Below are positions 43,978 to 55,050 of a DNA stretch of 64,000 nucleotides, piece after piece. The position numbers were made by a program, and so were the translations under genes. The stretch comes from Anthoceros angustus (taxonomy: Eukaryota > Streptophyta > Anthocerotopsida > Anthocerotales > Anthocerotaceae), in contig VJWM01000011.1 of assembly GCA_010909165.1 (NCBI GenBank), positions 744,001 through 808,000 of the forward strand. The letters run 5' to 3'. Within the stretch, counting starts at the first letter, position 1. Each line of letters opens with the position of its first letter. The notes under the pieces are model-generated. The model was given only the letters and a program-made list of their open reading frames with translations. It did not search any database and was not told the DNA's origin.

Positions 43978-45342
43978 TCAACCACTTGTGTCTTGCAATT
44001 CACGGCTGGACCACAAGAAAGTAGCTATGTTGTTACGAAGTTGGTCACCATCTGCATCTATATTGTGACAAGGGATAGTTCGGTAGCCAGCATCATGTGT
44101 CTGCTGGTCATCATTTTCTGTCATAGCCATCTCTCCACGGTCAATCAGCACGTTATGTAGGTAGCAGCAGCACATCAAGAGTGCCCACAATGTGTCAATG
44201 TCAGTCTTCCAAATGGTTCTCCCCAACATTCTCCACGTGCCTTTAAGCTTACCGAATGCTCGTTCTACCACCATGCGAGTAGAAGAATGCTTAAAATTGA
44301 AGTAGTCTTTCTTCACAGAAATATTTCTCCCGGAAATGGTGTAAGGAGCCACGGCAGTGAGGGGTATCCCGTCTCCCACAATGTACTCCCTGAAACTGAA
44401 GTTGCTCACATCAATGTGCTCACCATTCAGGATATCTCCTGCCATAGCTTTTCGATAGAGGCCTGAATTACTCAAGATCCTTGCATCATTTACAGAACCC
44501 GGGAACCCAGCAAACACATCTATAAAACGCATCTTCATGTCAACTACCCCCTGGATGCAGACACTGTAATCATGATTACGATCGAAGTAATCAGTTGCCA
44601 TTTCCCGGGACATGAGCTCCATTTTGATGTGTGTTACGTCAATTGCGCCACAGTAGTTGACTAATCCTTGATGCCTTTCAAATTCTGCCTTGCAGGTAGC
44701 TAGAGCTTCTCCTTGTGGCCAAGCAATGTGGTGTCTCCCTCTTCTGATCATGGCTCTTATGAATCGCCACACAATTTTCGAAGCTGTAGATTCAGCTACA
44801 CCAAAGAGTTCCCCAATGGACTTCAGAGTATCCCCTGTGGCAAGTCTTCTGATTGCTAGAGCCACTTGGATGTCAACCAATAGTTGCCTGTTTGGAATCT
44901 GTCGTAGAGCTAATGGTGTCTTCCTAGTCAAATCCACAGCCACCAAGCTACATACATACTCAAATGTGGCAGGTGTCAATCTAAAAAACTCTCTGAAACG
45001 CTCAGCATCACCTGTCCATGTTGCTTCCTTAAAAAGGGACCACCAAGCCAAACTCCTATCCTTGATATATTGGTCACTAGGAGTACGTCGCTTGCGTGAA
45101 AAAACTGAAATGTGAGTAGAAGCAAGAAGGAACATCATGGAAGAAATTGTGGTATGTGCACCTTCTTTAGCATTCAGTTGCCCTGCTTGCCTGCATGAAG
45201 GAAGCCCTTTAGGTTGACGGTGAAGATAATTTATTGCAGCAGGCAATGCAATTGCTGAAGCAAGACCTGAACACACAACGAGATTTTTATTCGAATCAAT
45301 GTCCTGAGTGGCCGTGCGCTGAGCTGCATCACGGGCTTCCAT
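43978..45342 (-). CDS. HARBI1-type PIF/Harbinger transposase
   Basis: Open frame of 454 codons from an ATG at 45342 (MEARDAAQRTATQD). DDE endonuclease of the DDE_Tnp_4 family. An N-terminal helix-turn-helix-like region reads LATGDTLKSIGELFGVAEST. The first catalytic Asp is in NYCGAIDVTHI, the second in EYIVGDGIPL, and the Glu in STRMVVERAFGKLKGTWRML. Length and order fit the family. The frame is unbroken, so the protein may still be active, although its partner frame is decayed. The repeat-rich stretch 45377-45480 between its start and the right end holds GCATGAGTGC-like subterminal repeats. Confidence 0.9.
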   Translation of the reverse strand: MEARDAAQRTATQDIDSNKNLVVCSGLASAIALPAAINYLHRQPKGLPSCRQAGQLNAKEGAHTTISSMMFLLASTHISVFSRKRRTPSDQYIKDRSLAWWSLFKEATWTGDAERFREFFRLTPATFEYVCSLVAVDLTRKTPLALRQIPNRQLLVDIQVALAIRRLATGDTLKSIGELFGVAESTASKIVWRFIRAMIRRGRHHIAWPQGEALATCKAEFERHQGLVNYCGAIDVTHIKMELMSREMATDYFDRNHDYSVCIQGVVDMKMRFIDVFAGFPGSVNDARILSNSGLYRKAMAGDILNGEHIDVSNFSFREYIVGDGIPLTAVAPYTISGRNISVKKDYFNFKHSSTRMVVERAFGKLKGTWRMLGRTIWKTDIDTLWALLMCCCYLHNVLIDRGEMAMTENDDQQTHDAGYRTIPCHNIDADGDQLRNNIATFLWSSRELQDTSG

Positions 45343-45576
45343 CGGCAGGCACTCAAAGTGAAGAATAAGCAATCACACTCAAGTGACTTGCATGAGTGCA
45401 GAGCTTGGGACGAAAGCCGGACTCGCATGAGTGCTGAGTAGCCGGTCGCTTGCGAGTGATGAGTAGCCGGTGAAGGTCCTTTTTTTACGGAAGGAATGCA
45501 CATAGCGAAGGCATGGAAAGTGGCAATATCGTTCCGGTCCAACTGCAAGTTGAAAAAGCCGCCGTAAATATCGGCC

Positions 45577-45593
45577 CTCATGGAAACCGGCCC
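45577..45593. repeat. Right terminal inverted repeat
   Basis: Plus strand CCTCATGGAAACCGGCCC, followed outside by TCA at 45594-45596. Pairs with the left repeat. Confidence 0.85.
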
Positions 45594-45599
45594 TCAATG

Positions 45600-46560
45600 T
45601 CCCTAGTTATGACATTGTAGGCAATATGGATGACTTTAGATACGAAACTTAGTTGCTCGTTCTTTACTGTAATCCTCGGAGTCTCCCTTTCATGTTGTTT
45701 AGGAGATGGGCGAACCCCATTTCTCGAAAACTATTCTATTATGTAGGTACACCTAGGTACATATATCGGCCGACGAGGGGAGAAATTGGGACAAATGGAA
45801 GAGCAAGATAGCAAAACGTAATGTACGAGGTCCCACACGCACGCAGGGGAGTCAAAGACAGATCGACGTCGTCCGAGACTTGGTCTCCGGCGTCTCTACA
45901 GTTTGGCACACGAGGCCTGGGTAGGCGTTTCCTCGTCTTTTACACCCCTCGCTCTCCCAGTACTGCCTCGTCTTGATTGTGGGTACCTCTGACAGTGACA
46001 GTCGCACTGTCGTGGTCTTGAGCAGCGAGCTCCATGTTCCGGGGCCACCAAATTCTCTAGGACCCTGCCTCGAATGTGGGCGGCTGCGGAGGGAGCGAGC
46101 CTGGAGGTCGGGTTTCTGACACCTTGCCTTCGCCGGGGATTTTGCCATCCGACTCGGACAGCCCAACAATTAGTGCCGGTCGGAAGCAGCTGGCCGAGCC
46201 CCGGCCCGCCCCGCCTGCCCAGCCTAGCGCCGATTGTTGGGCGGCCATGGCTATGGAGGGCGTGCCGGTGAAGCTGCCAGTGTGATGTGAGAGCGCCCCG
46301 GGAGAAGATGTTGTGGGCAATCTTGGAAGCATGTGTGCCGTGGCTGCTTCTGGAGCTGCCGTCTTCCCCTTTGCTAGAACTCCAAACCGGGTGGAATCTG
46401 GGTGTCTGGAGGATTCCTGCCCGGGTTTACACAGGCACTTGACAGGTGCATGGCTTGTTGGGTGTCGGTGTTTGACAAGGCTCTTGGGGTGCCGGAAATG
46501 GCAACTTCGTGGCGGGAGTGGGGCTGAACATCGTTTCTTCCTCTGTGAATTGGATTGCAG
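45600..46560. other. Intergenic, upstream of the kinase
   Basis: Long minus-strand frames (45852-46169, 46057-46713) follow from GC content and have no motif. No gene recognised; the kinase promoter should lie here. Confidence 0.45.
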
Positions 46561-46563
46561 GCA

Positions 46564-49500
46564 ATGGCATCGGCACACCTTCTGGATGCCGTTACGGTAG
46601 TGGACCCCGGCAACGGGGTGTACGATGTGTGTGGTAAACTCTGGACAGGTGCGTCTCTTTGTGACTTGCAGTCTGTTTGGGAAGGAAGCTCTGTGGTCGT
46701 GCACGGGTGGCATTGGTAGCAGCAGGTTGTCAGGTTCGGGCTCTCACGGTGGGGACGTGGTGGTGGGGATCTGCAGTGGGAGCTCGGTACCAGCTGTGTG
46801 AATATGTTGGAGGAGGGTCGTATGGTGAAGTCTGCCGGGCGACAGATATGGAGCTTGGGGTCTCTGTTGCCATCAAGGTTGCTTTGTGGGAGTGCAATGA
46901 AGTGATGTTGATATATAGAGGGAGGCTTTGTGCTAGTCCAGTGAGATAGTTTGCTTTTGATTCCGAGCTTCAAGTGTTCACCCTGGAAGCCTGCCCTGTG
47001 AACAGAAAGTGGCCGACATCTTGTGTAGTCCGGTGCTGGCAAAGCGGATACTGCGGGAAGTTTGCATCATGCGGCGGCTCTCTCACCCATACATCATTTC
47101 GTGTAAGTTCAGTGGTTATCTGTTGAAGCATGTAATTTGCATTTATGTCATGGTGGTCTTCTGTGCTCTAAGCTGCCATGCTGTGATGGGCAGTGACAGA
47201 TGTGTTCACTCAGCCTTCTCTTGAAACAGAGAGAGGTTTGGACCTCTACATAGCAACAGAATTCGCCAATCGGTGTGTACCGTGTGGGCTGTGTCTCTCT
47301 CCATTATATCTTCTTTCTTATGTTATGGGATTGATATTTCTATGTGGGTGTTGCTGCAGGGGTGACATGTACCATCTCCGAGAACAACTGTCATCAGAGG
47401 AAGTGAAACGTTTGATGTGGCAATTGCTTGTTGGAGTTGAGTTCATGCACTCAGTTCACGTCTGGCACAGGTAGCTTCATAAGTTCTCATGCTAGGATAT
47501 TTGAAATTCTATGTACTCCGGCAGAGTCTAATCTGGTGTTTATCTTGAGGATGCACCATTGCAGGGATATCAAATCTGAAAACGTCCTCCTGAGCTTCAA
47601 TAATTCAATGATGCAAGTCAAGCTTTGTGATTTTGGGTTGTCTCGCTCAGCCATGGAGGTACGTAGGGCATGGAAATGACTGATAAAAATTTGGTAACAG
47701 TGATGGTGCAACTTGGTTGTACTTCAGCCCGGTTGGTGAGACCGTGCAGCTGACGTACTTTGTGTACAGTCTGGCGGTTTATTGGTTGTGGGACCCGGTG
47801 TTTGCAGACGTTTCAGACAGAGTTAAGATACTCTCTGGGAACTACTCCTGCAGAGCAGAGTAAACGAAGACTAGTCCGGCAATACACGAAAACGGTATTT
47901 GTGACTTTGTTATAACTCCTTTGTAATGTTGTTGTCCAACTTGAGCCTGCAACCGTAACTCTTGTGTGGCTGAACAGGTCGTTACTCCTAGCTACCGTGC
48001 CCCAGAAGTTGTCATGTCTCAAGGACAGTACTCCTCTCCCATCGATATGTAAGTCCGCCTACAGAATTCAAACGCCCTGTTAATGGAGACTTCTCGTTTG
48101 CACTATGCATAGGTTCTAGGGTGAGTGGCACTGCTTGTGGTAAAACGTTGTGTGTTGCCTGCAAAGTTATCTGCTCGTTTGCAGCCACTTGTAAGGGACG
48201 GGGTTGTCTGTCCAGTAGGGTGTTACACCATCATTGTTTTGTTTCTTGCAGATGGTCGCTTGGCTGTATCTTTTGGGTGAGTTTTATTTTTCTCTTCTTG
48301 AGTTCTTAGTTCGCAAGCATTTGTGCCTACATCAGAAGGGTAGAGTCGTCACTCACTGTCCAGATCCATCTTGCTTGTTGTCAAACTTTAGTGTATCGCA
48401 TGTGCAGGAGCTTCTTATGAGACAGTTGACTCCTCAACGAACTGGCCCGCCATCACGTCCTCTTTTTGGAGTACGGTAAGGTTTCTTCGGACAATTGTGT
48501 GCTGTGTATGTATGACACAGTTGAACGGAAGATTTTGCACCTAGGGTGTCCCCGTCTCTCCTTTGCTGTACTCCTGCTGACTTCTAGTGCATTAAGGACT
48601 TTTCCGGATGTTGCAGTGGTGAGCCTGCCACTCCAGAACGTGGAGAAAACTATGCTGAAGATGGTCATTCGACACTTGCAGAACAGGTTGATATGTCCAG
48701 CTGATGTTTATCAGATCCAGTTGGTGGGGTTGCATGTAGATTTTAAATTTCAATGTTTTTAGGGGTCGTGCATGAGCCATATTTGATGTGCAGCTGGACG
48801 TTATATTCAACGTCATTGGTACTCCATGCTGGAAGGATATTGAAAGCGTTCCCAGTGAATCATGGCGAAACTACCTAAAGCGCTTGCCAGGCAGAGTATG
48901 TCTCTATGTAGCAGGCCTCTTCCACACGGCGGTCCATGTTGTGGTGTTTTAAACCAGGTTACATAATTTGATGTCCCTGTATTTCCAGGCAGGCAACTTA
49001 GGGGCACAGCTGGGTAGCTGTGATCCGGAAGGGCTTGATCTCTTGTCACGAATGCTGGCTTTTGATCCTTCTCGTCGATGTACTGCAGAGGAAGCCCTCT
49101 CCCACACCTATGTGAGCCTCTGTCTACTTAGGCTTTCTCTAATTCAAGTTTGCCTCTGAGACTTGGATGCATTTTTGTCAAAGCTGTTCTGGATGGCCAC
49201 TTGGATTGTTTTGGTGCTAGTACTCTGTTTCAGCCCAGTGACTGGCTTGCATGATTCGTTCGCAGTTCAAAAGCTATAAAAAGCATGTTGGACTCCCGCA
49301 AGTCTCTGTGAACGGTGCTCCAACTGTCCTACCGGATGAGCCCTTTTGGACTATACGTGATCCAGCCACAGCTCTCGGTGTCCTTGAGGTATACCTTGAA
49401 TTCCAGGATTAGCCCCGCCAACCAGGGGGCTGCAAAGGCTTGCTGTCACTGATCCCATCCATTTTTGTGCAGAGAGAATTGGAGCAGTCGGTGCATGAGA

Positions 49501-50177
49501 AAGATGGTGGGCAGTTGAAATTGCTTCAGCTGCTGCGAGGAGAGGTTGAGGATCAGCAGTTGCAACACCGGTTGATGGTTCTTCAGGCAGAGATTGTTGC
49601 CCGGAATATCCCAGTTTACCGCCAAGCCCAAGATGCAGCTGCTGCTTATCAAGTTGTCCAAGCTCCTATCACCATGCAGCTATTCCCACCTGCCACTGCT
49701 GGAAGGCCAATGATGATGGGAAACACAATGGCTGATCCAGGGGTGGTGCTTGTTGGTACTCAACAAGCCATGGAATGGCAATCCCAAATGTTACAGAGAG
49801 AGTCGGAGATTAATTTGTCTCAGATGTCTAGAAGAGACACGGGAGGGCAATCAAAGAAGCAAAGGAAGAGCAACAACAATCAAGGACAATCCAGCGTCAA
49901 CTTATCGACTCGTCACACCCGCGCAACAGCTGCAGCAGCATCCGCTGCCGCCGCCGCCGCTGCTGCCGCTGGTGTGCAGACCGTGGATGTGAACATGACT
50001 CTGGTGCCTGCTCCACAGCAGAGTTCTAGCAAGGTAACAGGCCAGAGGAGGGGAAACAACCGGGTTGCTTATGAAGGGAATTCTGCATTACCAAGGAGGT
50101 CACCACGCCTCAGAGATCTGCACTCTGGTGAGCTGCCCCACCGCAAAAGAGTCTGTCTCAAAACTGGTGCGGGATAG
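46564..50177 (+). CDS. MAPK-like CMGC protein kinase with C-terminal polyalanine region
   Basis: Exons read from splice sites: about 46776-46877, 47006-47102, 47194-47272, 47360-47470, 47565-47658, 47978-48048, 48252-48276, 48408-48475, 48617-48686, 48794-48895, 48989-49111, 49266-49388 and 49473-50177; all junction phases agree. Motifs: glycine loop YVGGGSYGEV, VAIK, ILREVCIMRRLSHPYIIS, HRDIKSENVLL, DFGLSRS, SYRAPEVV, IDIWSLGCIFWELLMR, LDVIFNVIGTPCWKDI and LLSRMLAFDPSRRCTAEEAL. The CMGC pattern with REVCIMRRLSHPYI is closest to MAP kinases, but the activation loop lacks TEY/TDY (DFGLSRSAMEVVTPSYRAPE). The last exon adds a coiled region, a glutamine-rich part and an alanine run (49925-49972). 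The start is uncertain: ATG at 46564 opens a frame but its join to the kinase frame near 46775 is not clear. Confidence 0.85.
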
Positions 50178-53008
50178 GTAAAGTAACCTCGTTCTGCATT
50201 CCATCCGTGTGTAATATATTGTAGCCATGCCTGCCTTGGTGGTCCTTTCCTATGGTATCCAGAAAAATGGCATATGGGTGATCCACTGATTCCTTTGTTG
50301 TGAGGTCATCATTCTTTTGTGCATACAGTCCGATGTCAAGTCTCCCTCGGTTGTAGAATATGCAAGTATATCCTGATCTAATATCCCACCCCTTCTGAGC
50401 CTGTCCTTGTGCTCTAGATGAAACAAGCTTGTGAATGAGCCATACGCCCCAACAGGGAGGAAGTGAGTCTTAAGAGGGTATTGGGAATATCCTAAGCTGT
50501 TTCAACAATCAGATCAGACAACTACTGCTTTCTCCCCCTAATTCCGGTCCTGAGAGATATCAAGGCCATCATGTTTCCAAGACCTACATTGTATGAGATA
50601 CCTCCTGTAATAGTATTGACTGCACAACTTGTTGCAATGTCCGAAAGCTGTTGAAGTTGTCATGATTCGGCTTGATGTGTGTAATGCCAGTACCTACATA
50701 GCATGCCCAACTGCTTTGTCTGTAACTGGAATGCTGTGATCTCGTGTATACTGCGTGATGAGAGTGCATGAGATGGCATAGATGTCGTCCAGCCAAACCT
50801 ATTCGCGAAACGGAAAAACTGTCTTCTGTTGCAGACTCGTGACTCTATCTCCCTCTCCACAAGTAAGAAGTATGATGTAGCATCTGCAGCTCGAGACTGA
50901 TCCGTAACCATATGCACAATCCGTAATGCTAAAATCGAGCACCCTATGCTGTGTCCAAATTAGTGTGGTCAAAGCCCTGGTCCTGGCGGTAAGCTAGTCG
51001 TGGAGCTCCTTTCCACCTGGCTATGTCTGGCCAATGTCTGCAGCCTGTGCATTAACTGTTGCTTGCGTCTGGTTTGCTTGTCTCGTGGGCAGGTGCCAGG
51101 AGGAGTCAGGAGGCGGGATCGCCGCAGTATGCCACGCTGTGGCATCTCCTGAACGGGCAAGGCTTGAGAAGTTGATATCTCGACCTACCTACATGGTATA
51201 AGCCATAAAGCCACACGGCAAAGGAGAGGGCAACAGATGTGAGGGCCTCTGGCTCCGGCTCCGGCTCCGCTCCCAAGTGCTACCAGCAGGCTGCACAATC
51301 GCGCATTTTGAGGATAACTGTAACAAGTATGACGCGGTATCACGGCAACCGAGATCGCCCATCACAAGGAAATGCACGGATTATCTCCTGCCGCACCTGC
51401 TCAATCGCTGTCTGGCATGTGCAGTCTGCACACTTGTCCAACTCCTCTTTCTACAGGCGTTATGGTCGCTAGGATTTGTCCGTGCTCCAGATTTCTGACT
51501 AGGGCGTCGTGTTTGTACTGAGCGGTTCACGCTCTAGCAGCAGTTGCGATTTGAGCCTGCTCCTAGGAGGAAGATTGTTTAGCAGAAATATATAATTTGA
51601 CCCAACGGCTCTCCAGTGCTGGATGTTACACTTTGCGTGTTAGTTACACTTGTCGGAATCAAAACATCACCTACATACATCCCCTCGGCCAGGTCTAGGG
51701 TTGTTCCCCATCGCCCCGGTGTCGATGGGACTTCCATCTCTGCATCTTTATAAAGTCTCACATTCCATCCTACATACATATAATGCCTGCCTGCAGTTTG
51801 AGAGTGGTCTTGTCTGGAGTGAAGCATCAGCAAACAATGCAACCACACGATCTCCGAGGGAAGGCAGCTCTAGCTTGAACAACCAGGTTTCGAAATTGAG
51901 AAACACCTAAGATACGATCTCCGAGGGAACGCAGAACCAGACTGAAGAACTAATTGGAGATTGAGAAACACCTAATAAAATAAGCTATCTCAGCTGCTTA
52001 AGGAAAGAAAAATGATCCAGAGATGTTTTGCACATGCTTGTACGCCTCGAAGTGCGATGGATAAGTTGTTGTCGGAAGAAAACAACACTTGAGGCTCCCA
52101 TTGCACGTTGAAGTGCGATGATAATAATGAAGACAGCAAAGTCCAATTATCTTAGCATGCTTACGTACTGCAAGAATGGGGCGTGATGACGGTGGGAATG
52201 GAAAAGCGAGGCGGGATGGATGGACGGAGGGCGGCCCCAGAGGCCGTTGGGGTGGCTACCAATGAGGGACAGTGCTTCAACGGAAAACCAGCTTCACTTG
52301 ATGGCTCGTCTCTGTTCTCTGCCCTCTGCAGGCACTCTGCCCTCTGCCCTCTGCTCTCTGCTCTCTGCTCTGCTGTGCGACAGATACAAACAGACACGGC
52401 GAGGGCGGGCAGCAGTGTGATCAGAGAGAGAACTGTACATGCAATGTACAGCAGGGAAGCCTGGCATGCACTTGGCGCATCACGCTGAGAACAGTCGCAT
52501 TTACTGGAAGGCGGTACAATTGCAGACGCTGTTGTGCGAGGCACTCGCCTCATTCATTCCAGCCTCTAATGCGCAGGCAGGCAGGCAGCCCAGGCCAGCT
52601 CAGGCTTCCGGTGCCTCCATTCAACGCATTCCCATTGCCAACCCGCCCCCTTGTAGTTCTCTTGTCTGCTCGCTCTCATCATCACAGTTTACTGTTTCCG
52701 CTCACTCACTCAGTCACCAGCTCTTCCTTCCTCCCTTCCTCCCTTCCTCCCTTCCTCCCTTCCTTCCTCCTTGCAGAGCTCGGCAAAGCGCGGTTCTGTT
52801 CACAAGAGGGACTGGACCATCACTGCAGGGCTCCTAGACTGACAGTCACGCTCCCCTGCCCATGGCAGCTGCACCAACCACTCGCTCTGCCTCGTCCCCT
52901 GTGCCTGTGCCTGTGCCTGTGCCTGCCTGAAGGACGCCCTTTCCGCCTCACTCGATTCATTTCGCTCCTACACTCCCCGCAGAGAACAGCAGCAGCGGGA
53001 GCTCGAGC
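50178..53008. other. Intergenic region with microsatellites
   Basis: No gene recognised in 2.8 kb. Simple repeats: CTCTG-rich 52318-52377, CTTCCCTC-type 52722-52771, and TGTGCC repeats 52889-52927. The latter two lie just in front of the aspartic protease and probably belong to its promoter or 5' leader. Confidence 0.6.
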
Positions 53009-54842
53009 ATGAGATCATCTGGCATGGCAGGGAGGCGGCCCTCGCTGCTCCTCCTGCTGGCCCTAGGCCTGCTGCTGCCGAGCGTGGCGCTGGCCGCGGA
53101 ATTGTTCCAGGAGCTCAGGCTGGTGGCAGACGCGAGAGGGAGGCACTTGGCGGTGGAGGAGGAGGAGGATCGGGAAGGCCTGGAGGGGACGCTGACGCTG
53201 AGTCTGACGCATCGAGATCACCCGGACTCCCCCTTCAGCTCCGGCAGCGGCAGCGATGCGCTGCGGGAGCGGCTGGAGCGGGACCGGAGGCGGGTGGAGG
53301 GGATCATGTCCCGCGTGGACAACATGGTGAGCTTGCAGGCAGGCGGCTACGGCGGTGATCGAGACCCGGCCGGGAAGAAGACCAAGAAGGAGAAGAAGAA
53401 GCACAAGAGGAAGCACGCGGTGGAGTACAGGAAGTCTTCCGCCGGGGGCAATGTCGGGTTCGAGGGCGCCGTGGTGTCAGGCTTGTCTGCCGGGAGCGGG
53501 GAGTACTTCGTCACGCTGGGCATCGGCACGCCGCAGGCCAAGACAGCCTTGGTGATGGACACAGGGAGCGACGTGCTCTGGCTCCAGTGCGCTCCTTGCC
53601 GGGTAAAATCAATCAATCCCCGCCTCTGCCATAGCCACTCTCCTTCTGCCATAGGTTTGGTGCAGCAATTGGTGCGGTGAGAGTGTAGGTCCTGAAATTA
53701 TCCGATCTGGCTGCTGCTGCTGCTCCACAGGATTGCTACAACCAGAACGGGGCCATCTTCCAGCCGAAGCAATCCGGGTCGTACCGCACGCTCTCGTGCG
53801 GCTCCAAGCAGTGCCAGCTGGTGGACGAGCGCAGCTGCGCCAAGAACGTGTGCCTGTACGAGGTGAACTACGGGGACGGGAGCTTCACGGTCGGCGATTT
53901 CTCCACCGAGACGCTCACCCTGACGGCCAAGGGAGGCAAGGAGTTCCTGGTGAAGAACGTGGCATTCGGGTGCGGGCATGACAACGAGGGCCTCTTCGTG
54001 GGAGCCGCGGGCCTGCTCGGGCTGGGCCGGGGCGCGCTCTCCTTCCCGTCGCAGGTAGGCTGGATCGTGGGCAACGTCTTCTCCTACTGCCTGGTGGACC
54101 GGGAGAGCCTCGGCTCCAGCTCCCTCTCCTTCGGCCAGTCTGCCATCCCGCAAGGTGAGTCCCATCGTCCATCCGCCTTTCTCCTCTTCAGCCGGACTCC
54201 TCTTCGGCAACTGATCGAAGTTGCTTCGCTCGTCATCATCAACAAGCGCGGCCATGGCCGCCGCAATTCCTGCCCAGCCCAGGGCCTGCCTGATGTGGGA
54301 TAATCCATGGTGCATTTGCAGGCGCGCTCTTCACGCCACTCCTCACCAACCCCAAGGTGAAGACGTTCTACTACGTGGGGCTGGTGGGAATCAGCGTGGG
54401 CAAGGTCCAGGTGCCCGTCCCCGCCGCCTCCTTCGCCCTCTCCGCTTCCGGGACGGGAGGCGTCATCATCGACTCGGGGACGTCCGTCACCCGGCTGCCG
54501 TCCGCCGCCTACACCGCCGTGCGCAACCAGTTCGTGAAGATGGCGGCCGCCGACCTGGGCCAGCCCTCCCTCTCCTTCTCCCTCTTCGACACCTGCTACG
54601 ACCTCGGGCAGCGGCAGAGCGTGCAGGTCCCCGTGCTCAGCCTGCTCTTCCAGGGCGGCGTGGAGGTGCCGCTCCCCGCCCGGAACTACATGGTGCAGGT
54701 GGATGCCCAGGGCACCGTCTGCTTCGCCTTCGCCCCCACCACCGGCCCGCTCTCCATCATCGGCAACATCCAGCAGATGAGCATCCGAATAGTGCACGAT
54801 GTGGCGGGATCCCGCCTCGGCTTCGCCCCATCCCAATGCTAG
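53009..54842 (+). CDS. Nepenthesin-type aspartic protease (A1B)
   Basis: Exons 53009-53602, 53731-54154 and 54322-54842 give 512 residues. An N-terminal hydrophobic segment (RPSLLLLLALGLLLPSVALA) looks like a signal peptide, so it is probably secreted or vacuolar. A propeptide follows, then a basic stretch (KKTKKEKKKHKRKHAVEYRK). The catalytic motifs are MDTGSDVLWLQC in exon 1 and IIDSGTSVTRL in exon 3. The cysteine-rich nepenthesin insert (CSK/CAKNVCLYEVNYGDGSF, GCGHDNEGLFVGAAGLLGLG) is in exon 2. Among plant relatives it resembles the ASPG1/CDR1 group. The second ATG at 53024 is an alternative start. Tail-to-tail with the peroxidase, about 208 bp apart. Confidence 0.92.
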
Positions 54843-55050
54843 AATCGAGCTAGATGGACCACCTGCACGCAGGATGCAATGCAATGCAAAGTAAGGCAAG
54901 CATTGCAGGCAGGAAGGAAGAACGCAAGAAAGGATGAATTCAGCTAGCTTCACGTCCTGGTCTTCAATGCAATGCAAGAAAGGATGTATTCAGCTAGCTT
55001 TCGCGTCCTCGTATTCAACGCAACACATGTAACAGCAAGCTCGTCTAGCA
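54843..55050. repeat. Shared 3' spacer with a tandem duplication
   Basis: Between the convergent protease and peroxidase genes. About 50 bp (GCAAGAAAGGATG(A/T)ATTCAGCTAGCTT) occurs twice, at about 54922 and 54974. Confidence 0.7.

Larger units (their letters stand above)
42595..45593. mobile_element. PIF/Harbinger DNA transposon with terminal inverted repeats
   Basis: The ends read GGGCTGGTTTCCATGGG at 42595 and, on the opposite strand from 45593, GGGCCGGTTTCCATGAGGG. Both are flanked by TCA (42592-42594 and 45594-45596), the 3-bp target duplication expected for this superfamily. Inside are a HARBI1-type transposase (minus) and a Myb/SANT-like frame (plus), the two gene types such elements carry. 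Total length 2999 bp. Confidence 0.85.

Noticed and set aside
46057-46713. 218-codon minus-strand frame near the kinase start
   Set aside because: Overlaps the kinase upstream region and has no motif; composition effect.
54084-54977. 297-codon minus-strand frame over the aspartic protease
   Set aside because: GC-driven antisense frame; the plus strand has the protease with correct introns and catalytic motifs.
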